Shown here piece after piece: positions 25,777-34,906 of a stretch of DNA of 64,000 bases. Every line of letters starts with the position of its first letter. The stretch's first letter is position 1. Made by a program: the position numbers and the translations under genes. The notes under the pieces were generated by a model. That model saw only the letters and a list, made by a program, of their open reading frames with translations, had not been told where the DNA came from and did no database searches. The DNA is from Novosphingobium sp. NDB2Meth1. GTDB taxonomy: Bacteria > Pseudomonadota > Alphaproteobacteria > Sphingomonadales > Sphingomonadaceae. The DNA is taken from assembly GCF_900117425.1 (NCBI RefSeq), contig NZ_FPEH01000022.1, positions 19,052 through 83,051 of the forward strand. The letters are read 5' to 3'.

Positions 25777-26559
25777 ATGCTGTCGAAGATTGACGCGACC
25801 TATATCGAGCTGCGTGAGCGGGTCATGCTGGGCGACTTGCCGCCCGGTACGTCGATGACCGCTGACGACATTGTCGCGCATACCGGCGTGTCGTTGTCGA
25901 TGGCTCGCCATCTTCTGGTGTCGCTGGGTGTCGGGGGCTATCTCACCAAGCGTGGCCGTGCCTATGTTGTTTCGACCTTCACGAGAGAACAGATCGAGGA
26001 ATGGCGCCTTGCGCTGGGAGCGATCGTCGAGATCGGCGCCCTTCGTCTGGCATTGGCGGGAGGTTCGCGGTTGCAGGCGGTGGCCGAGAGCCTTGAGAAG
26101 GACGTCCGCAGCCATGCAGTGGAGGATGAGGCGTTCTTTCTCGGGGCGATGTCCTTCGCGACGATCATTTTGGGAGGACCGCAGAGCACCTTGTCCGAGC
26201 TGGTCGAGCAGTTCATCCCGCAGGCCTTTTTCAGGCTACTCTGGCTCTCGGACATCTATGCCGAGCGCACGGGTTTCCTGGTTGAAGCTGCGGACAGCTA
26301 TCTGGTCGCGGCGCGCGCGGGTGATCTTGATGGCGTACGGAAAGCGAGCCGCTTCTTCTTCGATTCAACCGCGCCGGCGCTCCACAAGTTGATCGAGCAG
26401 ATGGAGCGCAAAGACTTTCCAAAAAGCGCCCAGTATCACGCCCTTCAGGCCATCGAGCCCCAGGTCAGCGGATTGCCGACGTATACGGGGAGTACGAAGG
26501 CCGCGCGCCCGCTGCTTGGTCCACTGAGTGATGCCGGCGCGGCCGCGCATCCCTTGTAG
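25777..26559 (+). CDS. GntR/FadR-like transcription regulator
   Basis: A 260-residue protein. Residues 5-70 are a winged helix of GntR type: YIELRERVMLGDLPPGTSM, then TADDIVAHTGVSLSMARHLL and GGYLTKRGRAYVV. The rest is an all-helical region like the FCD effector domain, but lacks the clear Asp/His metal ligands I would expect. It may control cargo or transfer genes. It starts 180 bp after the small membrane gene, which reads the other way, and ends 13 bp from the convergent next gene. Confidence 0.75.
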   Translation: MLSKIDATYIELRERVMLGDLPPGTSMTADDIVAHTGVSLSMARHLLVSLGVGGYLTKRGRAYVVSTFTREQIEEWRLALGAIVEIGALRLALAGGSRLQAVAESLEKDVRSHAVEDEAFFLGAMSFATIILGGPQSTLSELVEQFIPQAFFRLLWLSDIYAERTGFLVEAADSYLVAARAGDLDGVRKASRFFFDSTAPALHKLIEQMERKDFPKSAQYHALQAIEPQVSGLPTYTGSTKAARPLLGPLSDAGAAAHPL

Positions 26560-26572
26560 CAGCGCTCACACC

Positions 26573-27238
26573 TCAAGCCGCAAAGGCGGGCTGCCGGGGG
26601 TGGATCCGCATGGCAGTCGCAGCGGCAGCGCAATCGCGCGCGTCGCCCTTACAAAGCAATTGGACCATGGTTCGGGCAGATGTCGTCATGCCCTCTATAT
26701 CCGTCAGCTCCAGGGTCGCTGCTCGCGCATAGACCTGTGCAACGCTGGCGCGCCTTGCATATTCCTCGAGCGTGGCGACTTCGCCTGTCGCTGCGACGAC
26801 ACTGACCATCAATTTCTGGTGCGCGAGGAGTGAGGCGAGCGCTTTGCCGGAAGCCGCAGTTCGGTCGAATGCTTCTAGCCGCCTTTGTATTTCAGGGATG
26901 GCAGGAGAAAGGTCCATCGAGACCAGTCTGACGATAGCCGTAGCCTCGATCCCGGCTAGAACCGCCTGCCGCTCCCACATTTCGTTCTTCGTCGGCCGAT
27001 ACCAAACAAACCTAGCCACATCCGCCACAATGAAGCCAAATGCGCGGAGTTCCCCAAACGCATATTCCCCCCAATCCGCGCCTTTACCGGACGCCTCGGC
27101 GAGAAGGCGTGGGTCGGGCTCAAGGGGTACACCGTCGCCCCTGATCACTGCGCGGCGGAGATGCTCGATATCGGCATCAGCGCTTTTGGCGAGCTTCTCG
27201 ATCGCGGTCCGATAGAGTTGGTCGATTCCGTTGGGCAT
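26573..27238 (-). CDS. Unknown 221-aa helical protein
   Basis: A soluble protein of 221 residues, rich in Ala and helices (LYRTAIEKLAKSADADIEHLRR, GIEATAIVRLV, ALASLLAHQKLMVSVVAATG). It contains an YRPTKNEMWERQA segment that may be a surface loop. No signal, membrane segment or known motif is seen. The 27269-27478 gene lies 30 bp upstream on the same strand and is probably in the same operon. The ATG at 27238 has no strong ribosome site. Confidence 0.6.
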   Translation of the reverse strand: MPNGIDQLYRTAIEKLAKSADADIEHLRRAVIRGDGVPLEPDPRLLAEASGKGADWGEYAFGELRAFGFIVADVARFVWYRPTKNEMWERQAVLAGIEATAIVRLVSMDLSPAIPEIQRRLEAFDRTAASGKALASLLAHQKLMVSVVAATGEVATLEEYARRASVAQVYARAATLELTDIEGMTTSARTMVQLLCKGDARDCAAAATAMRIHPRQPAFAA

Positions 27239-27268
27239 TGCCGGAGGATAGCAGCGAAGGGTGGATCA

Positions 27269-27478
27269 TCAACCGGTCGGCGGCCAATCGCCCCCGTTGA
27301 GCTCCTTCACCAATTCAGCAATCCGTTTCCATTCAATGGCGGTTTCATCAAAGGGATCATGGGTCAGAATTCGTTCGCAAGCTGCGTCGATCTGTTCAGC
27401 TTCGACCGGAATGCTAGCATCCCTCCGATATGCTTCAATGGCGGCGAGCAAGCGCTTGAAATCCTCGTAATGCCCCAT
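27269..27478 (-). CDS. Small unknown protein, operon with 26573 gene
   Basis: A 69-residue acidic, helical protein (MGHYEDFKRLLAAIEAYRR, QIDAACERILTHD, AIEWKRIAELVKELNGG). GGGAGC lies before the ATG at 27478, which is preferred over the ATG nine codons upstream. No known family. Size and position suggest a partner or regulator of the next protein. Confidence 0.55.
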   Translation of the reverse strand: MGHYEDFKRLLAAIEAYRRDASIPVEAEQIDAACERILTHDPFDETAIEWKRIAELVKELNGGDWPPTG

Positions 27479-27760
27479 CAAAGCTCCCGCTGAAAACTGA
27501 TTCAAATCTAGGCCGATAATCCGCGAACTGTCGAGCCACCTTGTCGACTATAGACCGCTTCGCATCTTGCTAGTTCCTTGTACCGTACTGCGAAACCGCT
27601 ACCGATTGCCCTCTTAGGCAGACCTTACTGTTGTCTGCGAAAGTTGCGATCAGCAAAGCCGCGAGGCTGGATACCTGACCACTGCCAAGACATGTTTCAA
27701 TCTGCGCTTCACCTCATCGGCAAGCTTTCCGTAAGCAAAACCGATTAGGGGCGCGAGAAC
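27479..27760. other. Intergenic, no gene seen
   Basis: About 280 bp between two minus-strand units. No frame with a ribosome site, no clear hairpin and no repeat was seen. It probably holds the promoter of the small 69-residue gene and the 3' end of the nuclease transcript. Confidence 0.4.
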
Positions 27761-28813
27761 TCATCGAACGGGGGGTCCGTCTTTCAGCCGAAACTCCACT
27801 TCGTAGCTTTTGAACGAGACGGAGGGCACCGCGCTAAGCGCATAGTGGAGCTTGTCTTCGCCCCGCGCGGCGATGACCAGCCCCTCCACGGTCTCGCTTG
27901 GCTGAGCGAGGTGAGCGCTTATCCATCCGATGTAGCGCAGTATCTGCCCTACTACTGCGTCCGACGACTTGTCGCGCTTAAGCTCGATCACGAGCCATTT
28001 CGACTCGTGCTTGTGCTTAGCCAAAAGGTCGATCCGTCCGATCGGAGTCGGAAACTCGTATCCTGCGTCCGGCTCCCCGTCTCGAACGTAGATATCCCAG
28101 TCCCTGGACAGTTCGAGCTGAGACCAATTGTCGAAGAGGTAGTCATGCAGATGCCGCTCGATCGCGAAGCGGGCTGCAACTTGTCCTGTTGGGGAATCAG
28201 CGGTCAGTGGGGTTTCAGAGTCGACCTCGGTCTCTTCCTTATCGCCTGACAGATACCACCAAATGGTGTCGAGCGTCCAAAGGTCGACCTCAAGTTCTCT
28301 GGCGAGTTCGTTCAGAACGCCATTAATTGCGGCATAGCGTACGCCAAAGCTCGCTCCGCGCGGCCAGTCAGGCATCAGATCAAGGTCGATCAGCCCGCTC
28401 TCCGACGTATTGTTCCAGACACCATACTTGTTTGGGTATGCTACGAGAAGGATCGCTGTGATGATCCCTTTGCCTAGACCCTTTATCTCGGTCGCAGGCC
28501 GGGTTCGTTCCTCGATCGGCCGGCTTTCATCGACCAACGCTGCGAGTGCGGCCCGAGTTGCGGTCATGTCAGCACAAATACGGTTGCTCTGCCGAAAGAG
28601 CCCAGACCAATGCTTGTTGTTCTCTATAAGAAGAAAGGAGCGCAATACCTTCTCGTCGATCTGTTCGATTTGGCCAGGCTGGAATTGTGGGCCATAGCGA
28701 TCGACGACGCTATCCCGCGACTCGAGAATCTCTCGGATATCACCGTCCTTCTGCATTGCCGCTTTTGCAGCGCGTAGGCGCCCAAGTGCATCTGCCGAGA
28801 TTGTTCCGCTCAC
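27761..28813 (-). CDS. NucS-like PD-(D/E)xK endonuclease
   Basis: A 350-residue protein. The C-terminal third matches the NucS/DUF91 nuclease core: TPIGRIDLLAKHKHESK, then WLVIELKRDKSSDAVVGQI and LRYIGWISAHLA. The PD-(D/E)xK residues are IDLLA Asp and IELK. The N-terminal two thirds are helical, with GLGKGIITAILLVAYPNKYG as a possible helix-hairpin-helix-like element and WNNTSESGL after it. NucS acts on mismatches; this fusion more likely serves restriction or repair. GTG start at 28813 after AAGGGG, seven bases away. It lies downstream of the sbcDC-GHKL operon on the same strand but with a 294-bp gap, so may be separate. Confidence 0.78.
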   Translation of the reverse strand: MSGTISADALGRLRAAKAAMQKDGDIREILESRDSVVDRYGPQFQPGQIEQIDEKVLRSFLLIENNKHWSGLFRQSNRICADMTATRAALAALVDESRPIEERTRPATEIKGLGKGIITAILLVAYPNKYGVWNNTSESGLIDLDLMPDWPRGASFGVRYAAINGVLNELARELEVDLWTLDTIWWYLSGDKEETEVDSETPLTADSPTGQVAARFAIERHLHDYLFDNWSQLELSRDWDIYVRDGEPDAGYEFPTPIGRIDLLAKHKHESKWLVIELKRDKSSDAVVGQILRYIGWISAHLAQPSETVEGLVIAARGEDKLHYALSAVPSVSFKSYEVEFRLKDGPPVR

Positions 28814-29107
28814 GGATTGCCCCTTTTTGTATACGCAGACCCCGCAGGCTCTCGCTGCGTTGCGAATATTTGTGATCTAGAGATATCTGCCCATGAAGCC
28901 AGTTGTCCTTCCACATGAACGAACAATAGCTTACGAGGCCATTGCCGATATTTACAACAGGATGAGGCTGCCGCTGTATCCTGCCCGCTAAGGAAGACAT
29001 CGTCGGGCACGGTGGCCAGCAGGCACCGTCATCAAACTATGATCATCACCCGCAAGCTCCTCCAGCAATGACCGACAAACATTGGCATCGGTTGCGTCGT
29101 GCTCAGC
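28814..29107. other. Intergenic, weak hairpin only
   Basis: 294 bp between the GHKL gene and the nuclease. A short imperfect stem ACGGTG/CACCGT occurs near 29012-29029 and could mark the end of the operon. No gene with a ribosome site was found. Confidence 0.35.
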
Positions 29108-30556
29108 TCAAGCACGGCCAAACAGACCGGTGAGAAGCGACTTCGGCCTTCGAACGGATGCAATTGCCGTTGCAGCCGTTTGACCGATCACATCTGTAAG
29201 CGCGTTCTCAAAATCTCGCGTGACATCGTCGAACCCGGTGCGGGCGTGGACGATCTCATGAAGCAGTGTGCCCGCAAAACTCGAAACCGAAGAGAGCTGG
29301 TCGCGACGGATGACGATCGACTGGGTAGAGCCATCCCATAGTCCCAGAGCATCGCTGCCCGTCGCAAGTTCCACCCGCATCGTATTGCTCACGCGAACCG
29401 ACTGCACATTTTGGGGCAATCCGCCAACAAGCGCGACGATGTCCTCCACCTTCTCAAAAACCGCTCGCTCTGCAGCTGAAAGAGAGCTGGGCTCCACGAA
29501 ATCAAATACGAAGCTATCGTTCCACTCTGTCTGATATTGGCCGAGATCACGGATCGGCTCACCGCTGAGATCCGTCATGCCGACAACGTCTCTCTGAATG
29601 CTGTCGGGTATCGTGATGATCTTGATGCCATCGTTCCGGGCATGATCCACCGAGGACGAATTGGTCATCAATTGATCGGCGGTGACAAATAGGTATTTGC
29701 CGCTGCCGCTGAGGATCCGAACGGCGTGAATTGCCACCTCCTTCCATCGAACTTCGTCGCTGCCGAGGCCTGATTGTAATGCCTGCAACTGGTCAGCAAG
29801 CTCCGAACCGATTTCCGCTGTGGTCGCATTGAGCAGCATCTGCTTCACGCGATCAGAGTAGGCTGTGCGGCCTACGTTGGTTCGCTCACGATTGAGTGCT
29901 TTGCGCATCGGCTCAGTGAGGGCTGTGATGTTATAGGAGAACGCGAAGTTCTCCTCTTCGGCCACCAAAAGGCCAGCTACATAGATCCGTGCCGACACAT
30001 TCGGCTTCCGTCGAAGAACCTCGCCGATGCGCGTTGATTCGAGCACTTCCTCCTCGGAAAATCGAAGGAAGAAACTTTTTGCCTTCTCCATCTGCTCATC
30101 GCTCAGCCCACGTAGAAGAATTGTGGTGCCAACCATCGACGGATCAGGTGATGGCTGAACCGCGGCATGAAGAGTGACCACATCATCGAAGTCACGCTTG
30201 GCTATCTGGGCTAGCGTGATCTCGCCGTGGGCGGACCGAATGATCACGGCGACACCATTGCGATGGAGGGTTGCCATCGCATCCTTCAGGCCGACCCCAA
30301 ACTTGCCAATGACTTTCCCGGCATTCTGGAGCTTCTCGGCGTTTTCATTCTGTGTGAAGTGCTCGTATCGGAGCCCGCGTCCGAAATCGCGGATCATCCA
30401 GTCGCCATGTTCGGTCTTGAAGACCTCGATGTCGGGGGTGTCGGTCAATTGTTGTTCGTCGATCGCATTGGCAATCAGTTCACGGACCGCATGCGCGCTC
30501 TCCCAAGCTTCTAGGATCTTCTCGATGTTCAGATCGAACAGTCGCGCTGTGGTCAT
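29108..30556 (-). CDS. GHKL ATPase with C-terminal HExxH metalloprotease
   Basis: A 482-residue protein with two separable parts. Residues 1-180 carry the GHKL (Hsp90/MutL-type) ATPase motifs: N-box RELIANAIDEQ (25-35), G1 box RDFGRGL (56-62) and GKFGVGLKDAM (84-94). The C-terminal part has a zinc-peptidase motif LLHEIVHA with His433, Glu434 and His437, and a downstream FENAL Glu near 450 that could be the third ligand. ATP-driven shape change controlling a protease is a plausible reading, not shown. The ATG at 30556 follows AGGGG. It lies 60 bp after sbcC and is likely co-transcribed. I know no named defence system with this pair. Confidence 0.82.
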   Translation of the reverse strand: MTTARLFDLNIEKILEAWESAHAVRELIANAIDEQQLTDTPDIEVFKTEHGDWMIRDFGRGLRYEHFTQNENAEKLQNAGKVIGKFGVGLKDAMATLHRNGVAVIIRSAHGEITLAQIAKRDFDDVVTLHAAVQPSPDPSMVGTTILLRGLSDEQMEKAKSFFLRFSEEEVLESTRIGEVLRRKPNVSARIYVAGLLVAEEENFAFSYNITALTEPMRKALNRERTNVGRTAYSDRVKQMLLNATTAEIGSELADQLQALQSGLGSDEVRWKEVAIHAVRILSGSGKYLFVTADQLMTNSSSVDHARNDGIKIITIPDSIQRDVVGMTDLSGEPIRDLGQYQTEWNDSFVFDFVEPSSLSAAERAVFEKVEDIVALVGGLPQNVQSVRVSNTMRVELATGSDALGLWDGSTQSIVIRRDQLSSVSSFAGTLLHEIVHARTGFDDVTRDFENALTDVIGQTAATAIASVRRPKSLLTGLFGRA

Positions 30557-30616
30557 ATTTGCCCCTGCTTCTTCCATTTATTCCCGTCGCAGTGAGCAAG
30601 GGCTCACCTTACGGCT

Positions 30617-33600
30617 TCATACCGACCTTACTTCGATCTGGCTTCCATTGGCACCTTTGTGCACAGTAAATCCATTGGGAACAGCCTGTTGCACCAACGG
30701 CACGTGAGAGATGAGCCCCACAGCGCGCCGTTCGCCCACGATACTTTGAAGCACCTGCAGGACCTGATCGAGTGTGCCGGCGTCGTTATCGGTGTCTAGA
30801 CTGCCGAAGCCTTCATCGATGAAAATAGTGTCGAGCCTGATGGCGCCGTTTGTCATTTCGACGATGTCGGACAGCCCGAGTGCTAGGGACAAGGCTGCGA
30901 TGAAGGTCTCGCCGCCCGAAAGCGTGATGATCTCGCGAGCGCGGCCGGTCTCGATATCATGGACGCGAACGTCCAGTCCTCTCTTGGATCGGCCGCCAAC
31001 GCTAACGGTGTCGCGCTCAAAGCGATACCGGCCACTGGTCATGGGATCGAGGCGCAGGTTCGCTGCTTCGAGAACCTGATCGAACATCGCACCGATGGCG
31101 AATGTCTCGAGACTGGTCCTCATCTCGTTCTGACCGTCGAAGGCTTCCGCAATTCCTCGCAGCGCGCCAGACGATTGCTCAAGGGCTTGAAGGTTCTCAA
31201 GCTGGTCTGCCAGACTGGTCTGCAGCTCGACAAGCGATTGGTGTTTCTGCTGAGCAGCAGCGCTCTGCTTCGCTGCCTCGTCGGCGGCGGCCTGTGCTTG
31301 CGCGCAGCTCAGACGGTAGGGTTCGAGGCTTTGCCGCTGCGCGTTGCCGACCGCGTTTCTTGCCATCGTTTCCCGCGCGCGGGCTTCAACAAGGGCGGTG
31401 TCAAAACCCGCGATTGCCTGCTCCAGTGCAGGGATCTCGGCAATGTCGGGGATCGCCGCGCGATAGTCTGCCTCGGCGATCCCAAGCTCGGTAAGGCGGG
31501 CTTCAAATGCTGATCGCTTTGCGGCGAGATCGATGCCGGTTTCGCTGACTGCGGTCGAAGCGCTTTGCAGTGCGGCTGCTGCCTTGATCGCAAGGGCATC
31601 GAGCTCGCGCTGCCTCGCGTCGGCATCGGCAAGAGCCTGCTTCCGGCTGCTCACGTCTGCGCTGGCGGTATCGATTGTGGTCTGCAGAGTGTCTTGCTGG
31701 CGCAGGTTCTCGGGGACCGATGCAATCTTCTCGTCATACGCCTGCCGGGCCAGTGCCTCTGCAGTCGTTGCCTTACCGAGCGCGTCTCGAGCCTGTTGGA
31801 GGGCCGCCGTCGCTGCCAGCTTGCGCTTGCGTGCGCCGTCCAGTTCCTCGGTGAGAAGGCCGATATCGACGTCCGGACCCAAACTGCTGATCTGGCCAAG
31901 CACGTGTTGCAGATCGCCATCGATCTCGCTCACGTCGCGCTTTGGCTCCGTGAGCCCGTCCAGAACGGCACGTTTCGCGTCGAGCGTGGCACGGGCCGAG
32001 CTGGCGGCAGCCTGGGCCTCGCGATCAGCCTTTGAAGCGGCAAGCGCAGCGCCCTGAGCATTGCGCCACGCCTTTTCGAGTGCGCCCGCATCGCCTGAAT
32101 CATGCGCCGGATCGGGGTGGTCGCTGGCGCCGCAAACCGGGCAGGGGTGCCCGTCCTGCAATCGCTGGGCAAGGACGCTGGCCTGGGCTGCAAGGAAGGC
32201 GCGCTCGTGCATCTCGGCTACAGCGACCGCTTCGGTATGGCGGGCCTGTGCGTCGCGGGCGATCTTTGATGCCTTCTCGCAGGCTTCCTGCGACAATTCC
32301 AAATCTTGCGCCGCCTTTGCGAAGGCCTGTGCTGCATCTACTTCGCTCTTCAAACCATCGCGAGTTGCGTTCAGCCTCTGTCGCTCAAGACCATTGGCTT
32401 GGGCCGCCGCGAGCGCCGCCTCCTTCTCTTCGCAGAGATCAGCAGCCTGTGCCTCAGCGTCGGCGGCTTGAGAGTGAGCCTGTTTTGCTTTTTCCAGCCC
32501 TGCCTCGGCGGCTTCAAGGCCAGCCAGACGCTCGGCGGCATCCACCAGAACTTGCTTGTGGCGGTTCAGCTGGTCGATCTTGCGCGTGATGTCTTCGATC
32601 TCATGATCGCGGGAGCGGAGATCGAGCAGCGTCGCATTCGCTGCCGAAAGAGCCTCGCTTGCCTCTCGTGCTCCGACTTCAGCGTTGGCGTGCGCATCAA
32701 TCGCTTCGCGGTAGCGCCTCTGGGCATCGGCAACGCTGGCGTCGAGGTCCGATATGCGCCGCGCCAAATCGGCCTGGAATCTGCGGGTTCGCATCACCTC
32801 GAAAGTCTGGCCCTGTGCCTCGAGCTGCTTGAGTGCAGCCGACGCAGCCTCGACTTCGACAAAGCGCTTTTCCTGCTCTTCAGCGGCCGCATAGGCTTTG
32901 TTGGCAACAGCGAGCACGGCCGCTGTCTCCGAGACTGCCAGCTGGGCAAATTCGTACCGTTCAAGTGCCGAGGCGATGCCGTCGGCGAGCTCGTCCGAGC
33001 TGCTGTAGCCCTCGGTTTGAAGGCGGCTTGCGTGTAAGCGGTAGCCGTCTTCGATCTCGCGTCTGATGTTCGCGGCATCGGCTTTGAGCTTTTCGGTGAG
33101 CCGGCGGTACAGAGAGACGTCGAACAGCTCCCGCAGAATCTCGAGCCGGTCCTTGCTGTTCGACACTAGGAAACGCTCGAACCTCCCTTGCGGCAACAGG
33201 ACAATCTGGCGGAACTGTTGTGCGCCATAGCCGAGAAGACCTTCGACGTGGCTGAGGACGGCGCCGACCTTCTTTTCTGCGATCGGAACGCCCGAGTTAT
33301 CCGGACCGACATCATCGATTGCGACGTCCGATACGTCGAACAGCCAGGCAGCGTGTGGCTGCATGGTGTGACCCTCGCCTCGCGCCTTCGGCCGTGCCTG
33401 GTCAGGTTGACGCCTGACATAATATCGCTTGGAGCCCAGTTCGAATTGCAGGCTCACTTCGGTCAGCAGATCCTCAGGCGCAAAGTCAGAGCGCATCGTA
33501 CCGATGCCTTGCTCCTCCTTTGCCCCCTCGCCAAACAGGGCGAAAGAAATCGCGCTGAAGATCGACGACTTTCCTGATCCGGTTGGACCGTAAATCCCGA

Positions 33601-33691
33601 AAAGGCCGGCATCCGTCGCCTCGCGGAAATCAATCGTCTCCGCGCCGCCATAGGGACCGAAAGCGCTGAGGGTGAGCTTGATGGGCCTCAT
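30617..33691 (-). CDS. sbcC: SbcC, SMC-like exonuclease subunit
   Basis: The 1024-residue protein has Walker A at GIYGPTGSGKSS (residues 32-43), a long coiled coil broken by a zinc hook CPVC (Cys517 and Cys520), and the C-terminal half of the ATPase with LSGGETFIAALSLALGL and TIFIDEGFGSLD. With SbcD it forms the Mre11-Rad50-type nuclease that cuts hairpins and DNA ends. Its ATG overlaps the sbcD stop by four bases. Very Ala/Glu/Gln-rich coiled coils explain the many long antisense frames here. A second copy of sbcCD on a mobile element suggests a defence role. Confidence 0.95.
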   Translation of the reverse strand: MRPIKLTLSAFGPYGGAETIDFREATDAGLFGIYGPTGSGKSSIFSAISFALFGEGAKEEQGIGTMRSDFAPEDLLTEVSLQFELGSKRYYVRRQPDQARPKARGEGHTMQPHAAWLFDVSDVAIDDVGPDNSGVPIAEKKVGAVLSHVEGLLGYGAQQFRQIVLLPQGRFERFLVSNSKDRLEILRELFDVSLYRRLTEKLKADAANIRREIEDGYRLHASRLQTEGYSSSDELADGIASALERYEFAQLAVSETAAVLAVANKAYAAAEEQEKRFVEVEAASAALKQLEAQGQTFEVMRTRRFQADLARRISDLDASVADAQRRYREAIDAHANAEVGAREASEALSAANATLLDLRSRDHEIEDITRKIDQLNRHKQVLVDAAERLAGLEAAEAGLEKAKQAHSQAADAEAQAADLCEEKEAALAAAQANGLERQRLNATRDGLKSEVDAAQAFAKAAQDLELSQEACEKASKIARDAQARHTEAVAVAEMHERAFLAAQASVLAQRLQDGHPCPVCGASDHPDPAHDSGDAGALEKAWRNAQGAALAASKADREAQAAASSARATLDAKRAVLDGLTEPKRDVSEIDGDLQHVLGQISSLGPDVDIGLLTEELDGARKRKLAATAALQQARDALGKATTAEALARQAYDEKIASVPENLRQQDTLQTTIDTASADVSSRKQALADADARQRELDALAIKAAAALQSASTAVSETGIDLAAKRSAFEARLTELGIAEADYRAAIPDIAEIPALEQAIAGFDTALVEARARETMARNAVGNAQRQSLEPYRLSCAQAQAAADEAAKQSAAAQQKHQSLVELQTSLADQLENLQALEQSSGALRGIAEAFDGQNEMRTSLETFAIGAMFDQVLEAANLRLDPMTSGRYRFERDTVSVGGRSKRGLDVRVHDIETGRAREIITLSGGETFIAALSLALGLSDIVEMTNGAIRLDTIFIDEGFGSLDTDNDAGTLDQVLQVLQSIVGERRAVGLISHVPLVQQAVPNGFTVHKGANGSQIEVRSV

Positions 33692-34833
33692 GCTTCTTCC
33701 TCCATCGTAGCGAAGGATTGCAGCGTGGAGGCCACAATCTGCCCTTCCGCCTCCGACAGGGGCTCACCACGGATGAACTCGAGGAATGCGGAGGAGAGCG
33801 TCTGCGGGTCATCAATGGCAGCGCGCTGCTCCTCGAGGCGGAGCTCTGCTGGTCGCTCGTTGCGCTCGTAGGAGAGCTGAACGGCATTGGGATAGAATGC
33901 CCTGATCCTTTTCATCGGGTCGATCTGCGGGGCGTCGTCCGTAAGAACGACGCGGATGATGTCGTTGGACACTTCCGTGGCCGCGAGCAGCTCGAGCAGC
34001 TTGCCTCGGATGGTTCTCACCTGACGCAGCGGCCGCAGCGGCACTTCGGCCACCGTGACAGTGCCGTCGGCCGCAAGGTCGATCAGGCTGACCGACTTCT
34101 GCTGACCTTCCTCATCGAACCCGAATGCCAAAGGTGCGCCGGAATAACGGATGTGACCCAGTCCCACCGGTTGCGGGCGGTGAAGGTGCCCAAGGGCCAC
34201 ATAGTGTGCGCCCTCAAAGGCGGCCGCCGATACCGTCTCAATCCCGCCGACCATGCGCGTGAGCGGACGCTCGCTTTCGCTGGTTGCTGCGCCGTCGACA
34301 AAGGTATGGGCCACGACAACCCAACGCATTCCCTCGGCCACGTGCTTGCGAGCGCTGGCAAGCTGGGCCCGGATGACATCTGCCGGGCAGGCGATGCCGT
34401 CGTCTTCGAAGCACATGCGGGCGGCGTATTCGAAGGCAAAGGGCAGGGCGGAAATGGCCACGGGCCCATGCGCATCGGAAACCACGAGCGGTCGCTCATC
34501 TTCATCCAGTGGTCCGCGCACGATCGCCGCGCCGCCATCTGCAAGAACGCCCATCGCACCGATTTGTGCGGCGGAATCGTGGTTGCCCGCGATGATAACG
34601 ATCGCCGCATCGGACGCTGCACGCACGGTTGTGAGAAACTGCGAGAGGCGGGTTATCGCGTTCTGCGGCGGGTTCGCCCGGTCAAAAATGTCGCCGGCGA
34701 TGATCACGACATCGGGGCGTTCATCATCGATCACCGCGAGGATCTGGACGAGAATGTGGTCATGGTCTTCATCGAGGGACAGGCCATGAAATTGGCGGCC
34801 CAGATGCCAGTCGCTGGTGTGCAAGATGCGCAT
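33688..34833 (-). CDS. sbcD: SbcD, Mre11-type nuclease subunit
   Basis: A 381-residue calcineurin-like phosphoesterase with all metal motifs in the N-terminal part: HTSDWHLGRQ, IIAGDIFDRANP, IIAGNHDSA, and later VVVAHTFV and GHLHRPQ. It makes the nuclease part of SbcCD: Mn-dependent exo- and endonuclease on double-strand ends. It is first in the operon and divergent from the WYL regulator. The antisense frame 33718-34863 has the same length and is a shadow. Confidence 0.96.
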   Translation of the reverse strand: MRILHTSDWHLGRQFHGLSLDEDHDHILVQILAVIDDERPDVVIIAGDIFDRANPPQNAITRLSQFLTTVRAASDAAIVIIAGNHDSAAQIGAMGVLADGGAAIVRGPLDEDERPLVVSDAHGPVAISALPFAFEYAARMCFEDDGIACPADVIRAQLASARKHVAEGMRWVVVAHTFVDGAATSESERPLTRMVGGIETVSAAAFEGAHYVALGHLHRPQPVGLGHIRYSGAPLAFGFDEEGQQKSVSLIDLAADGTVTVAEVPLRPLRQVRTIRGKLLELLAATEVSNDIIRVVLTDDAPQIDPMKRIRAFYPNAVQLSYERNERPAELRLEEQRAAIDDPQTLSSAFLEFIRGEPLSEAEGQIVASTLQSFATMEEEA

Positions 34834-34857
34834 TATTCTGTCCTCGAATCCAAGTGC

Positions 34858-34872
34858 ATATAAAATTTATAT
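34858..34872. promoter_or_regulatory. AT-rich palindrome between sbcD and WYL regulator
   Basis: ATATAAA-A-TTTATAT is a perfect 7-1-7 inverted repeat in a 73-bp divergent intergenic region with otherwise high GC. It probably includes the -10 elements (TATAAA or TATAAT-like) of one or both promoters. It is the likely binding site of the adjacent WYL regulator, by analogy with CapW/BrxR operators next to defence operons. Confidence 0.65.
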
Positions 34873-34906
34873 AGACGTGCGGCAGCTCGTCAAGTAGGGT
34901 TCGGAC

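Noticed and set aside
33718..34863. 381-residue plus-strand open frame over sbcD
   Set aside because: Same span as sbcD on the opposite strand, with no domain; sbcD has all catalytic motifs.
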